From: Rhynchospora pubera
Taxonomy: Eukaryota; Streptophyta; Magnoliopsida; Poales; Cyperaceae
DNA: 64,000 bases
NCBI GenBank assembly: GCA_028095005.1
Contig: CM051460.1
Span: 81,547,676 to 81,611,675 of the forward strand
Direction of reading: 5' to 3'
Under the pieces are notes generated by a model. It was not told the DNA's origin and did no database searches. It saw only the letters and a list, made by a program, of their open reading frames with translations. The position numbers and the translations under genes are program-made. Numbering within the stretch: the stretch's first letter is position 1; every line of letters starts with the position of its first letter. Of the stretch, positions 46,629 through 56,754 are shown piece by piece.

Positions 46629-46949
46629 TTAAAAATTACAATTTATTAAAATTTTGAACCACACAATACACAAAAAAAAAAAAATTACAAAATACATGAT
46701 ATTAAAATTTTGAACCACATAAAAAAAAATTGTAGAGGATCCATTGCTAAGGGTGGGAAGAGAAAACATCACCGCAACTAATAGAGAAAAATAGGGCGAC
46801 TGATTGTCATATTGACCCCCTCTTTTTCTGAGACTTGGATGAGGATGACTGCATGTATGCAGATTCTCATCCAAGGATGTCGGCTGCGGTGTTATGGCTC
46901 GTAGACCCAGCCCAACAAACCGTCCTCTACACGTAATAACAGATTCCAC
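46629..46949 (-). CDS. Possible MULE-1 minus-strand accessory ORF
   Basis: Open frame of 106 codons beginning MESVITCRGRFVGLGLR, with a His/Pro-rich stretch (HTCSHPHPSLRKRGG) and a hydrophobic, AT-driven C-terminus. A minus-strand TATA box (TATAAATA, plus-strand 47178-47185) lies upstream in the right terminal region, with the 73-base hairpin between. The homologous part of MULE-2 (about 56400-56550) is present but has lost the frame. Coding status is uncertain. Confidence 0.3.
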   Translation of the reverse strand: MESVITCRGRFVGLGLRAITPQPTSLDENLHTCSHPHPSLRKRGGQYDNQSPYFSLLVAVMFSLPTLSNGSSTIFFYVVQNFNIMYFVIFFFLCIVWFKILINCNF

Positions 46950-46982
46950 AGGAAAGTTTTTATTTTAAAGTTGGTGGAATAT

Positions 46983-47055
46983 TAATAGCCATAAGGATTG
47001 TGTGCGACTCTGTATCAGTGAATAAGTGTGCCGCATACAATCCTTATGGCTATTA
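46983..47055 (-). ncRNA. Conserved 73-base hairpin in MULE-1, miRNA-like
   Basis: The arms TAATAGCCATAAGGATTG (left) and CAATCCTTATGGCTATTA (right) form a 24-bp stem with one imperfect pair and a 25-base loop. A TATA box in minus-strand orientation sits about 120 bases upstream, as in a plant pri-miRNA or a structured 5' leader. The same hairpin, also 73 bases, occurs at 56598-56670 in MULE-2 at the matching position. The strand is inferred from the TATA box. No known miRNA family was recognised. Confidence 0.45.
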
Positions 47056-47202
47056 GTTTCGCACCAACTAATATTATTTTGCATTCCACCATCTAACTCT
47101 TCTTTTCCTCTCATTTTTTTTTCTTTTTTTCAGATTTTTTTCCTTTTTTTTTTGATTTTGGACGACAGAAGGTTGGGTATTTATATGGAAATTAGATCTC
47201 TC

Positions 47203-47404
47203 GAACGCGTTTTATAAAGGGGTAAGAAGGTTTCTTACGCGTTTTATAAACGCGTAAAATCAGAAAATAACGCGCAAAGTCAGAAACTTTCGCCGCAATC
47301 ACTGCAGCTTCTAGCGCGTTTTATAAACGCGTTTTAGGGCCTGTAACGCGTTTATAAAACGCGTTCGAGAGGAGAGAGAGAGGCGCGGTTTATAAACGCG
47401 TTGG
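47203..47404. repeat. CGCG-TTTATAAA palindrome array, right (MULE-1)
   Basis: Five palindromic units, for example ACGCGTTTTATAAACGCG at about 47236. The outer ones belong to the right TIR and mirror the left array. The array flanks the minus-strand TATA box at 47178-47185. Confidence 0.85.
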
Positions 47405-47620
47405 AACTTTCTTCTTATTAAAAAAAAATAAATAATTCTTTGTATTAAATTTTTTGCTGTCTGAATTTTTATATTAAATAATTTCGGTATGTACATGGTG
47501 TAAGATGATGTAATATATATAGGTTGGTAAGAGTAGAATGTAAGGAAATGGTTGTAACATATGCACTGTAAAATAAATAATGTAACTTATATTTGGCAAA
47601 TAAAATATCTTAGTACGTAT

Positions 47621-47782
47621 GGCTCCGTTTGGATAGATGTGGGAAGAAGGGAAGAAGGGAAGAAGGGAAAAAATGTGAATAAGTATTGGGAAGTGTGTAA
47701 CTTTGTGAAGAGTTTGAATTATTTATAACTTTTTTTGGACCTTCTTCCTTCTTTCTTTTTCCAACCCCATCCAAACAAGGCC
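47621..47782. repeat. Tourist-like MITE, GGCTCCGTTTGGAT family, copy 6
   Basis: Starts GGCTCCGTTTGGATAGATG and ends CCCCATCCAAACAAGGCC, with the TSD TAT at 47618-47620 and 47783-47785. The interior has the family block AAGTGTGTAACTTTGTG. It lies about 125 bases outside MULE-1. Confidence 0.85.
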
Positions 47783-47785
47783 TAT

Positions 47786-48439
47786 ATTTTTTCTCTTTTG
47801 GGATTTGTGAACTTAAAAAAAAAATTATAGTACGATTCTAAGTCTTACGAGACGTGGTTGACGTCTCGTGAGTCGTGACGGGATGATTTTGCACACTTAA
47901 CTTCCGGTTGTGACAATAGTTGACCAGTATTTTTGTAAATAATAAAACAGTTAATATAAATGTTTAGTGAAAATTTGTATCTGAGGCACATGGTAACAGA
48001 TTCAACAAGTGCCAATCGCCAAATATGAGAAGCCATGCATCATTTTATTTAACGAACTTTATGCGGGTATGAATTGATTATTACTTTGCCAAAGCTCTGT
48101 AGATTTTGCATGGTTTTTGTGGGGTTGGATTAGCATATTCTGATAATTGTTATAGCATTCTTTTCAAAAGTGCCACCACTGGCTTTAGGTTCCACATTTT
48201 CTGAAACCTGATTTGATTTCAAAAACTCATTTGTTAGCAATTTAGAATGAATTATATAAAGCGCACTGAATATATACATCATGAAATGCATAGATGAATA
48301 ATCTTTTTCTATTAATTATTTCTTTTTTGATGATTAAGCATGCCATAGAAATGGGTAATTCTTGGGCTGATTTGTTATTTGTTTTTACCTAATTGATTTA
48401 ATTTGTTGGACATGATAAACCAGGTCACAACATTAGGGT
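47786..48439. other. Gene-free stretch
   Basis: AT-rich intergenic DNA with no coding signal, repeat or regulatory site that can be supported. Confidence 0.4.
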
Positions 48440-48447
48440 TAATTCTT

Positions 48448-48591
48448 CTTTTTTTTTTTTTAAAGATAAATTGGGGGTTAAGTCTGCCAACTTATTTTTA
48501 CGAAAGACTCATAGTCGGATTTCAGACCTGCGACTTTTTACTTAAGATGCATTGCTATTTTTCACTAGACTAAGAGTTGGTTTTCTGGGAC
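48448..48591 (-). repeat. tRNA-derived SINE, 144 bp, 8-bp TSD
   Basis: On the minus strand it has an A-box-like TTAGTCTAGTGA, a B-box-like GGTCTGAAATCC and a 3' poly-A tail (plus-strand T run from 48448). The direct repeat TAATTCTT flanks it at 48440-48447 and 48592-48599. It belongs to the same general type as the elements at 26606 and 49598. Confidence 0.75.
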
Positions 48592-48599
48592 TAATTCTT

Positions 48600-49581
48600 A
48601 TACCTGTCTTAATTTATTCCTTAGTTAATCTTCATGTAGTACTGATTTATCTCAAACCAATAGTAAGATAATGCAAACAAATTGTTCCTAATTGAGTTGG
48701 TTTATGCCTGAGAATCAACCCTTAGTCGTTTAGTCGTAAAGGACAATGCACCTTAAGCGACATTCGCAAGTTTAAAATCTGGCTGAAAATTTTAATTTCA
48801 AAAATAAGTTGGAGAATTGCAAACCATTTTAACTTAAAATTTTTTGTTTTATTTTTGTATGATGTGATAATAGATTTAGCCCAACATATATAGGAATAGC
48901 ATCAAAAGAAAACTGGAAAGAAAACCAAAATATTCTTTTATTATTTTCTGAATTCGCACTGGGGAAATTAAGCTAGCAGGCAGCTTGCTCAACGCTTCCC
49001 TCATCAGGGGTGCATTCTTTAGTTTTTGAAAAGGTAGCTATTGTATTATATAACAAGCTACATCGCATAAACTTTTCCAATATTTTAAACAATCTTTGTG
49101 AGCCCAACAATGATGGCAAAAATAATCTAGCTAGTAGGAATCAATACTTTTTTCGAATAGAGAGCTGCTTTAAATAATGTTGTAGATCCAATGCATGACA
49201 CTGTAAAAAAAAAATCAAAATAATCTTTTCAAAAAGCATAAAATTCTTATTTATGTGACCAAATTAATTAATCCAGACGAATTGGAGACTTGAAGTACTT
49301 ATATATTTAACTTTTAAATCATAGAAATAGAATTGAAGTATTAAGCTAGGCCTGCCAATTGAAGCCCATGGTTTGATCAGGGTAGTATATAAAGAGTCTT
49401 CTTCCATCCACGGTGTCCATTCGGATCCATTAATTCTTAAAAGTTTTTACCCTCTGTAGTAAATACGTAGAGAAAAAACAAGTAAACAACTAGTTAGCTA
49501 AAATATTAAAGATAATAAATTATATATTTACAAGAGCAAGAAATTAATTAATATAAGAACGCGCTTTAAAGTTTGTCAATT
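48600..49581. other. Gene-free stretch, possible SINE remnant
   Basis: Near 48700-48800 the words TTAGTCGTTTAGTCG, GCACCTTAAG and AAGTTTAAAATCTGG resemble a decayed plus-strand SINE of the family above, without a clear TSD. The rest is AT-rich without genes. Confidence 0.35.
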
Positions 49582-49597
49582 TATATTTCATATACTT

Positions 49598-49761
49598 CTC
49601 TTTGTTTATTGATTATAAGTTGGAAGACTTTTAGTCAAGTCCTCCAACTTATTTCGAAATTAAATATCACAAAATATCTATAGTAGGGTTTTAAATCTGC
49701 AATCTCCACTAAATTAAGGTGCGTTGCTATATATTCGCCACTAGACCAAAACATGGTTCTC
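49598..49761 (-). repeat. tRNA-derived SINE, 164 bp, 16-bp TSD
   Basis: The perfect 16-bp direct repeat TATATTTCATATACTT lies at 49582-49597 and 49762-49777. On the minus strand the head has TGGTCTAGTGGCGA (A-box type) and a B-box-like GATTTAAAACCC, then a stretch ending in CAAAGAG. It is non-coding. Confidence 0.8.
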
Positions 49762-52466
49762 TATATTTCATATACTTAATAAAAAAAAAGGTTGTAAATT
49801 TTAAAATAACAGATATGTCAATGATAGCTAGCTAAATATTATTATTTTCACAAACTTTATATTCGCCAATATATTAAAAAATGAGAAAAAAAAAGACTAA
49901 TGGAGTCTGATTGGCGTAATAACGAGCGAACTAAAATGGAAGTCTTGATACTATATATCAAATAAATTTTACTTAAGCTATCAATTTGACAATATTCAAT
50001 TATCAACATATTACAGTTTTTTGTGTCAACCTAAATACACATAAAATAAATAATATTTAGAGTCATGCAAATTAATGAAATGTTTGTGCTAACTTATAGG
50101 TGTCAAAATATTAGAAATATGGAAACATCGATCCGACAATACAAATGTCATGTAGTGTATATGTGAACTTCAATAAAAAAATATGTAAAATTTGACCGAA
50201 ATTATTTTAAATAAGAATATTTATACCTCTAAAATTTTAATAGAAAGAACTATTTATTTTTTATTTTAATAAGAAGCAAGAAATTATATCCGTTCATAAA
50301 ATATGTTATTCTCTCTCCTTTACAATGCATTTTATGAACGGGTAAAGAAGCTTCCAACACGTTTTAGGAATGGGTAAAAAGCCTGAACTCATTTCCACTT
50401 TTCAGGCGTAATTGATGGTAAAGATTAATGTACTAACACGTTTATAAAATGAATAATAAGGCTAATTACCCTTTTTATAAGCGGGTTACTACCCCTGTTT
50501 CACACACTTTTCCTTTTTGATCAAATTTATGTCATTTCAGCCGAACGTTTGTCATTTCAATCAACTTATGTCATTTAAAAAAAAAATTGTTGATAACTTT
50601 GTAAATTTATAACCACGTTAACACAAGTTATATAACACTAACCCTTCTCTCATAATTGAAATCGTCCAAATCAAATTATCTCTTTTCTTTTAACCAAACT
50701 TATAAATCAAATTAAAAAATGTCTACAATTACCATATATGACAATTAATCTCCAACTTTTTGTGGTTGTTATTTCCACATTAGTTGTAGTATGCAAACCA
50801 CATTTGCTGATATTCTAAATGAACTGTACAGTCGGCTACATATGTTAGAAATCCAATACACTTTCAATATCGATGGCCGTTACAATGATGTAGTCAATGG
50901 AAGATATGAATCTCTATTTTTACCTGTGAATTATGAAGATCAATGGCGAATTTTTTACCATGAGACATTTGAGATGAGAGGATTACCCATTATTGAGTTG
51001 TATGTTGATTCATTCCTGTATACGGCACGGGGCCAGATCTGAACCTAACACCCCTTGATGAGCCCAACAACAGCGAGCCAAACACTATATTGAATCTTAT
51101 GTGTGGTCAGTAATCCACTCCGTACCAATACACTGGCGAGCAGCCCGTTCCTGTGGAAGAGAATAACACATCAGGAGATGATGATGAAGAAGAAGATCCA
51201 GCGAGTTACTCTGAACTTCCAACTGGAGAAGAATATATATACCGATGTCGAGGACTTCTCCGAGCGAGAATTGTCTTTCTATGCAAACTATGATAAGCCG
51301 TATATTTCAGGAAGAACGAATTTGCACCATCCTATAAGTGCATTGAGTGATATTTCGATGTTTGAGTATGTCAGTATGCCGGAGCCTGATTTAGGGCCGG
51401 TAGGCGAACTTGCTCCTGGTAAAAGATTCCGTTCAAAAAACAACTAATTCTAGCTGTTTGTGATGTTGTTTGCCAAAAAAATATTGAAGTCAGAACGAAA
51501 ACTAGCAATAAATAAAAAAATAATAATGATTTGCATGCAAAAACCGAATTGTAAGTGACGATTGTATAGTAGACGTGAAAGTTATAATACGAATTGGAAG
51601 ATTCCTACCAATCTAAATGAGCGTACTTGTTCGAGACCGTCCGGACAAAGAGGTCACGAAAACCTTATGGCTAGTTTCGTTGCTGAACATGTCAGATATG
51701 AATTGAAGAAAAAATCTAGCTGAAAGTGTAGACGATATAGGAGACTTTATAAGGGCTAGATATCCATATTTTGAACCCACTTATAATAAACTATGGCGTG
51801 AGAGGGAGCGAGCACTTGAGTAATTATTTGGGTCTTGGAAATGGGCCTACAATAAACTTTCACGGCTCCTCGTGGCAATCATGGTAATAATCTCAGGGAC
51901 GAAGTACACGATAATTTCTTGGCCTAAGGACGTCCCAATGTTAACCTCTTCAAGATGGCGGCCTGAGCTTGTGATCCATGCATAGAAGCGATGAAATATG
52001 ACAGATCCGTTATCTCAATTGATGCTAGTTTTTTATCAGGCCGATACAAAGGCAAATTGTTTACGGTGTGTGGTTATGATCCAAAGATCTGATTAATTCT
52101 GATTGCATTTGGATTGGTTGAGAAAAAAGATAAGGATTGTTGGGGATAATTCATGTCTTGGGTTAGATAGGAAGTTCTCGGACCGAACACCAGATATTTT
52201 GTCATATATGACCGTCACAAGGCAAAAAAAAAGCAGTATTTGCTTCCACAGAGTACGGTTGGAAGGAACAAGGTTCGCATACAGTAGCAATTCATCGGTA
52301 CTGCATGGAGCATGTTGTCGAAAACTTATGGAAAGAGGCTGGTGGGTCAGAAAATGAGAATTCAATTTTTTTTTGAAGTGCGGACTTGCAAATAAGAAAA
52401 ATCCTAGACGTTTTAGAGAGAAGTGAGAAGAATTGAAGGGTACCAACCAGAGGGCATATCGGTACC

Positions 52467-53197
52467 TAAGACTATACAACAGAACGGGTTCGTAATTTTT
52501 TATCAATGTTTCAACCCAACTCAATTATACCGGGTTAAAATATTTCTTTAGCACATCCACCCGTAATCCAACCCAATCCATATAATTTTTTTATCGAGGA
52601 ATTTTGACAGATTTTTGAATTAGACGGGTTATGATTTCTAGTATGCTTAAATTAGAATCGATATAATACATATGATTCGAAAGCTTCAATGAGGATTGAA
52701 GCCAAGTATATCCTTGACAAATTTTAAATTTCATACACTAAATATCCTTTTTAATATTTATTTAAAAAAAACTCACCTGACAAACATCTAAAATCACAAG
52801 CTGAGTGAATTTAATAATTCTAGTGAAATAATTAGTTATGTACTCGAATTCCGAACTAATAAAATGCAGTAGACTTAATTTTGATTAAAAAATGCATTCT
52901 AAAGCCTATGGTAATCGTGTCTCTGTCAGGAAACGAGATGTCTCTCATATTCGAATTAAGGAAAAAAAAATAAATACCAATTATGTTAATGCAATATAGA
53001 TCAGATCATATCAATAAAAATAAAATGAGTCAGGTTAGTACTCGGATTATCAAAAAAAATGACCCGATCCAGTTATACTAGGTTAGTAAAATTAAAATTC
53101 GAACCAACCCAGATCATGCTTGAACCCGACAAAATACGGGTCTAGTCGGACAGATTAAATGGGCCGGACGGATTTTTAATTTCCTTATACAACCCTA
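52467..53197. mobile_element. Non-autonomous hAT relative inserted in MULE-2
   Basis: The 8-bp flanks TCGGTACC (52459-52466) and TCGATACC (53198-53205) match at 7 of 8. The matching uninterrupted site is visible in MULE-1 (ATCAGTACCTAAGAAATTG near 42892), which proves an insertion of 731 bp. The right terminus, CTTATACAACCCTA, and interior words (CGGGTTA, AACCCAACC, GACGGAT) match the larger element at 56755-58516. It has no ORF. Confidence 0.85.
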
Positions 53198-54162
53198 TCG
53201 ATACCTACGAAATTGTAGAAAAAGTAATGAAGATGATCAAAACTAGCCGCCAAAACTATTTAAATGGGTTCAGAGCTTTGACAAATGGCATCAGTGGGGT
53301 ATAATGATGAGTAACGGATCAGAAAGTCTGAATAATATTTTTAGAATAGAGAGAAGATTATCGGTGACAACAATTGTAGAAGGCTCATGATATAAATGTG
53401 CCAACTAGATGAACAAGCGAACACAAAAAGCACTTCAAAAGTTGAGTTTAGGAGAAAAATGACAAGAAGCAATAAAGAATAAATTGATCAAGTACGATAC
53501 AAAATCACGTAAATATTTAAAATCAACAATTTCATTTATTCATACGTTTTAATATAACATTATAGTAACTTCATATATTTGTTGCATTGACAGAGTTGAT
53601 GAGCACTTTCGTGATAAGATTGGACCGTGAAGAATTTCGAGTGAAAGTTCGCGAGGGGTACCATGATGGTGTAGGGTACGATTATTCCCATTACACGGTC
53701 CTAATTCCACCGGAGATTAAGCCGACCGATGTGTAGTTGACTTATACTCGTAGCAAATGTGAGTATAATGAGGATGAATAGCCAGTTTATAATGTTCCGA
53801 TGATTGTCCCAGACAAGAGTTTGATCAATTAAGGAAGGCGCAAAATAATTCGTGCTGAGATGAGGATGAACAGAATGGAAGGAATGAAAGGTACATGTTC
53901 AAAAAAAAAAGAAACCAAGAAAAAATAAATGTCAAGCTTCAACAAGTCAACAGCAACAACCGCAACCACAACCGCCATATTCAATGCACCCATTGCAATT
54001 TGGTCGACACACTAGTAGACCATCTACAAGGGCTAACAATCAAAGTAGCGGAGCGACCGTTCAACCTACAGTTCCGACTGGTGAAACGTCCATTCATCTA
54101 GGAGTTAGATCATTGCATGTTGATCTACGGAACATTAGTAATGAGAGGACCAAGGATCTGTG

Positions 54163-55965
54163 TGTTAGGAACTCAAGTCCTTCTGCAATTTTAAATTTTT
54201 ATTAACGTTTAATAAACATATAACTATTGCAAATAACGGATCTAGTCAAACAAACGATTTAACATTTAAATCAAGACGTGTAGGAGGTTACCTCTTCTAG
54301 TATCGTAACTAGAAGACTCGAATCCTTTGCGTAGGAGTCGGTGGTGTGCTCGTCTCCACCACCAAGTCGCCGGCAACCACCTCGAGTCCACCAAGGAAAT
54401 TAACCACCTTCTCCACCTCTTGTGCTAGCAAGAAGGAAAAAATAGCTAATCCTTTGTTGCTTGCCTTTCTTCCAATTAATCTCTATTAAATGAAGATGGC
54501 TAACACTCAACACATGAGCACCTAATGAATGCAAGGAAGAAGAAAAAGCCATTTTTCTTTTCTGCCATATCTTTTTTAAGGTGGCGGCCATGGAAATTGA
54601 GCAAAAAAGGAATTATGATTGGGTTTTTTGGCCGAAAAACATTTTTCCTTTTTATATTACATTTCATTCCTTTTTAAAGTGTAACTAATTACACTTAAAT
54701 GGCCGGCCCCTAATGGCCATAAATGGGCTAATTAGTCCAACTAATTATGTTGCCATTTAACATATTAAATCTTATATTTAACGGCCCACTTAATTGCATT
54801 CCATTCGGGCTCAATTAGACTTGATAAATTAGACCTATTTATTTAATATAATTCATATAACTATATTAAATATTGTTGAAGAAGAATAATTATTAACTCA
54901 TTAATAATTTTATTAATTTTATGATTAGCGTGTACATTAAAATATTTCTATATGATCCCTTTGATTTAATTAATTATCACGGTTCGCAACGATATATAAT
55001 TAATTAATCAAACCATCACATTTCCACAGTACTCACTGCTGTGAATAAATAAATAATGCACTATATGGTTAAAGTCCTATTTGTGTGACCCTTTGAGAAT
55101 TTATGCTATGTTGGCCATGGAAAATAAATCAATATTTATTTCCAATAATCATAAGCGGTATCTAGCAACACGTTATGATTCCCAATTCACATAAATAAGC
55201 TCTGTACTACTACAGCGCTTCAATCCTGCATAAGAAAATAAAATCTTATTGTTTTGATTCTTATGTCACATGATATCCTTGTATAATCCAAGATAGGAAT
55301 GTGTCATTCTTGCAGATTATACGTTTCTTGATCTAGAGATGATTGCATAAGTTGCTAGCAAACAATCCATTTCCATCAAGGGGCCCAGTGGATATCATCA
55401 CTCATTATGTGTACTAAAGAGGGACATACGGTTATCTTGATGACCAGTTTCTCCTCGCACAATTCAAGAGAACATAAATAAAATCCGTATAGCAGCCTTT
55501 GTCAGGAATCAGCGTTAGACGATATTTATTGAACCTATCCTCATGTGGAGAAACTGAATCATCTCAAACTCAGAATCAAACACTTATATGAAATAAATAA
55601 TGACATGTAACACAATCCATATATTTATTTCATTGGGTCATGTCCTGTACTATGTTCCAGTAACATATACATATACAATTAAGTTAGTAACTCCCTACTT
55701 ATGATTTGTAGAACTTAATCATCACTTAACTTGTATACTAGCCTTTTCTGATAATTAATGTCCCTTGTTAATTATCAAGACAATGGACAGTTTTGATTTA
55801 TTATTGTCATTTAATCATAAATGAACTACAGTGATCCACAATTTAGATCCTCAACCTGAATGAACTGTCAATAATAAAATCAGGAACAAATGATCAAATA
55901 CCATCAATAACATAAACTAACATAATAGTCACCAACTGATTGGCATCTAGGACATATCTCTAACA
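54163..55965 (-). mobile_element. Solo LTR (1803 bp) inserted in MULE-2
   Basis: Begins TGTTAGGAAC and ends TCTCTAACA, so both ends carry the TGTTAG...CTAACA inverted terminus of an LTR. The perfect 5-bp TSD CTGTG lies at 54158-54162 and 55966-55970, and MULE-1 shows the empty site (AAGGATCTGTACAACC). There is no internal domain, primer-binding site or polyprotein, so it is a solo LTR left by recombination. Read on the minus strand it starts TGTTAGAGATATGTCCTAG, like LTRs common in plant Ty1/copia elements. Orientation and superfamily are tentative. Confidence 0.85.
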
Positions 55966-56212
55966 CTGTGCCACTACGGAGAAATTCAATCAGCACTGAT
56001 CCACGGGTGAACCATGTCGCATCTAGGAGTATGAGAATTGAGTCAGCTAGATTTCTTACCATTGCAACAGACAGAGCTACTACGTCTGGGGATAAAGGAG
56101 GAAAAAGATTTGGGGTGAAATTCGGCATTGTGTTTTCTTTGGGAAGGAAGAAAAAATGAACCATTTGCAAAGAAATTTTGGATTGAACTATTTCACGGAT
56201 TTGATGTAATGT

Positions 56213-56345
56213 AATTTCATGTATTGTAATTTCATGTACTGTAATTTTATATATTGTAGTTTTATGTACTTTAATTTTATGTATTGTAATTGTATGTACT
56301 GTAATTTTATATATTGTATTTTTGGTGTATTGTAATTTCATGTTT
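56213..56345. repeat. Minisatellite in the MULE-2 3' region
   Basis: About seven imperfect ~20-base units of the type TGTATTGTAATTTCATGTACTG directly after the transposase end. MULE-1 has only a single related stretch (near 44220-44250), so the expansion is specific to MULE-2. Confidence 0.75.
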
Positions 56346-56597
56346 CATGGACTATAATTTATATTGTGTTTTAATAATATTTTGAAGTCTTTGTAATATC
56401 AATTATTGCAACACATATTAGGCGAGACCTAGGCGAAGATGCCTGCATTTCAGACAGATTCTCGTTCAAGGAGGTTGGCTACTGAATTATAGTTTCACCC
56501 CCATTTTGCGATATATGAAGGGTGAACCATTAGTCCCGTCCTCTATATATAATAACAGATTCCACATAAAAATTTTTATTTAAAGTTGGGGGAATAT

Positions 56598-56670
56598 TAA
56601 TAGCCATAAGGATTGTGTGCGATCCTGTATCGCTAAATAGTTGTGCCGCATACAACTATTATGGCTATTA
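56598..56670 (-). ncRNA. Conserved 73-base hairpin in MULE-2
   Basis: Homologue of 46983-47055. The left arm (TAATAGCCATAAGGATTGTG) is unchanged from MULE-1. The right arm has three substitutions (CAACTATTATGGCTATTA), so pairing is weaker. Loop length is the same (25 bases). The matching TATA box (plus-strand TATTTATA near 58561-58568) is now about 1.9 kb away because a hAT element inserted between them. Confidence 0.45.
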
Positions 56671-56754
56671 ATTTCGCATCAACTTATATTATTAATTGTG
56701 CGATTCAACGGACAATCTCTCTTCTTCTTTTCAATGTCTGTTTGTGTTTTCAGC

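Larger units (their letters stand above)
40667..47496 (+). mobile_element. MULE-1: Mutator-like transposon with long TIRs
   Basis: The left (about 40667-40862) and right (about 47300-47496) ends are near-identical inverted copies. Both contain, read inward, ATGTACAT, CCGAAATTATTTAATATAAA, AAGAAAGTTCCAACGCG, the CCGCGCCTC box and GGCCCTAAAACGCG. Flanking 9-mers GGTAAAAGT and GGTGTAAGA match at 6 of 9 positions, a plausible decayed TSD. Contents are a damaged MULE transposase gene (41141-44194), an accessory module (44.7-47.0 kb) with small ORFs on both strands, and four arrays of CGCG-TTTATAAA palindromes. Long TIRs plus accessory ORFs recall VANDAL-type and other long-TIR MULEs. Confidence 0.85.
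50719..56159 (+). pseudogene. MULE-2 transposase, decayed
   Basis: Collinear with the MULE-1 transposase from ATG (50719) to the RKKK-stop end (56159). It is full of stops: codon 10 is TAA (50746-50748, CAA in MULE-1), and others arise at about 51110 (CAA to TAA), 51557 (TGG to TGA), 51822 (CAA to TAA) and 53733 (CAA to TAG). Most are C-to-T or G-to-A changes at glutamine or tryptophan codons. A one-base loss in the A-run near 51436 shifts the frame. Recognisable remnants include RFRSKN, the first-Asp block near 52010-52060 (SIDASFLSGRYKG in the right frame) and SNGSESLNN near 53310. Much of the SWIM finger and following region is deleted near 53760. Two insertions split it (52467-53197 and 54163-55965). 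Clearly dead. Confidence 0.88.

Noticed and set aside
40761..47404. Short regularly spaced palindromes resembling a CRISPR array
   Set aside because: Units are in both orientations, spacing is irregular, there are no unique spacers, and the host is clearly a plant. They are transposon-internal regulatory repeats.
54163..55965. A complete LTR retrotransposon
   Set aside because: Only one LTR is present, with no internal coding region, primer-binding site or polypurine tract. The TSD directly flanks it, so it is a solo LTR.
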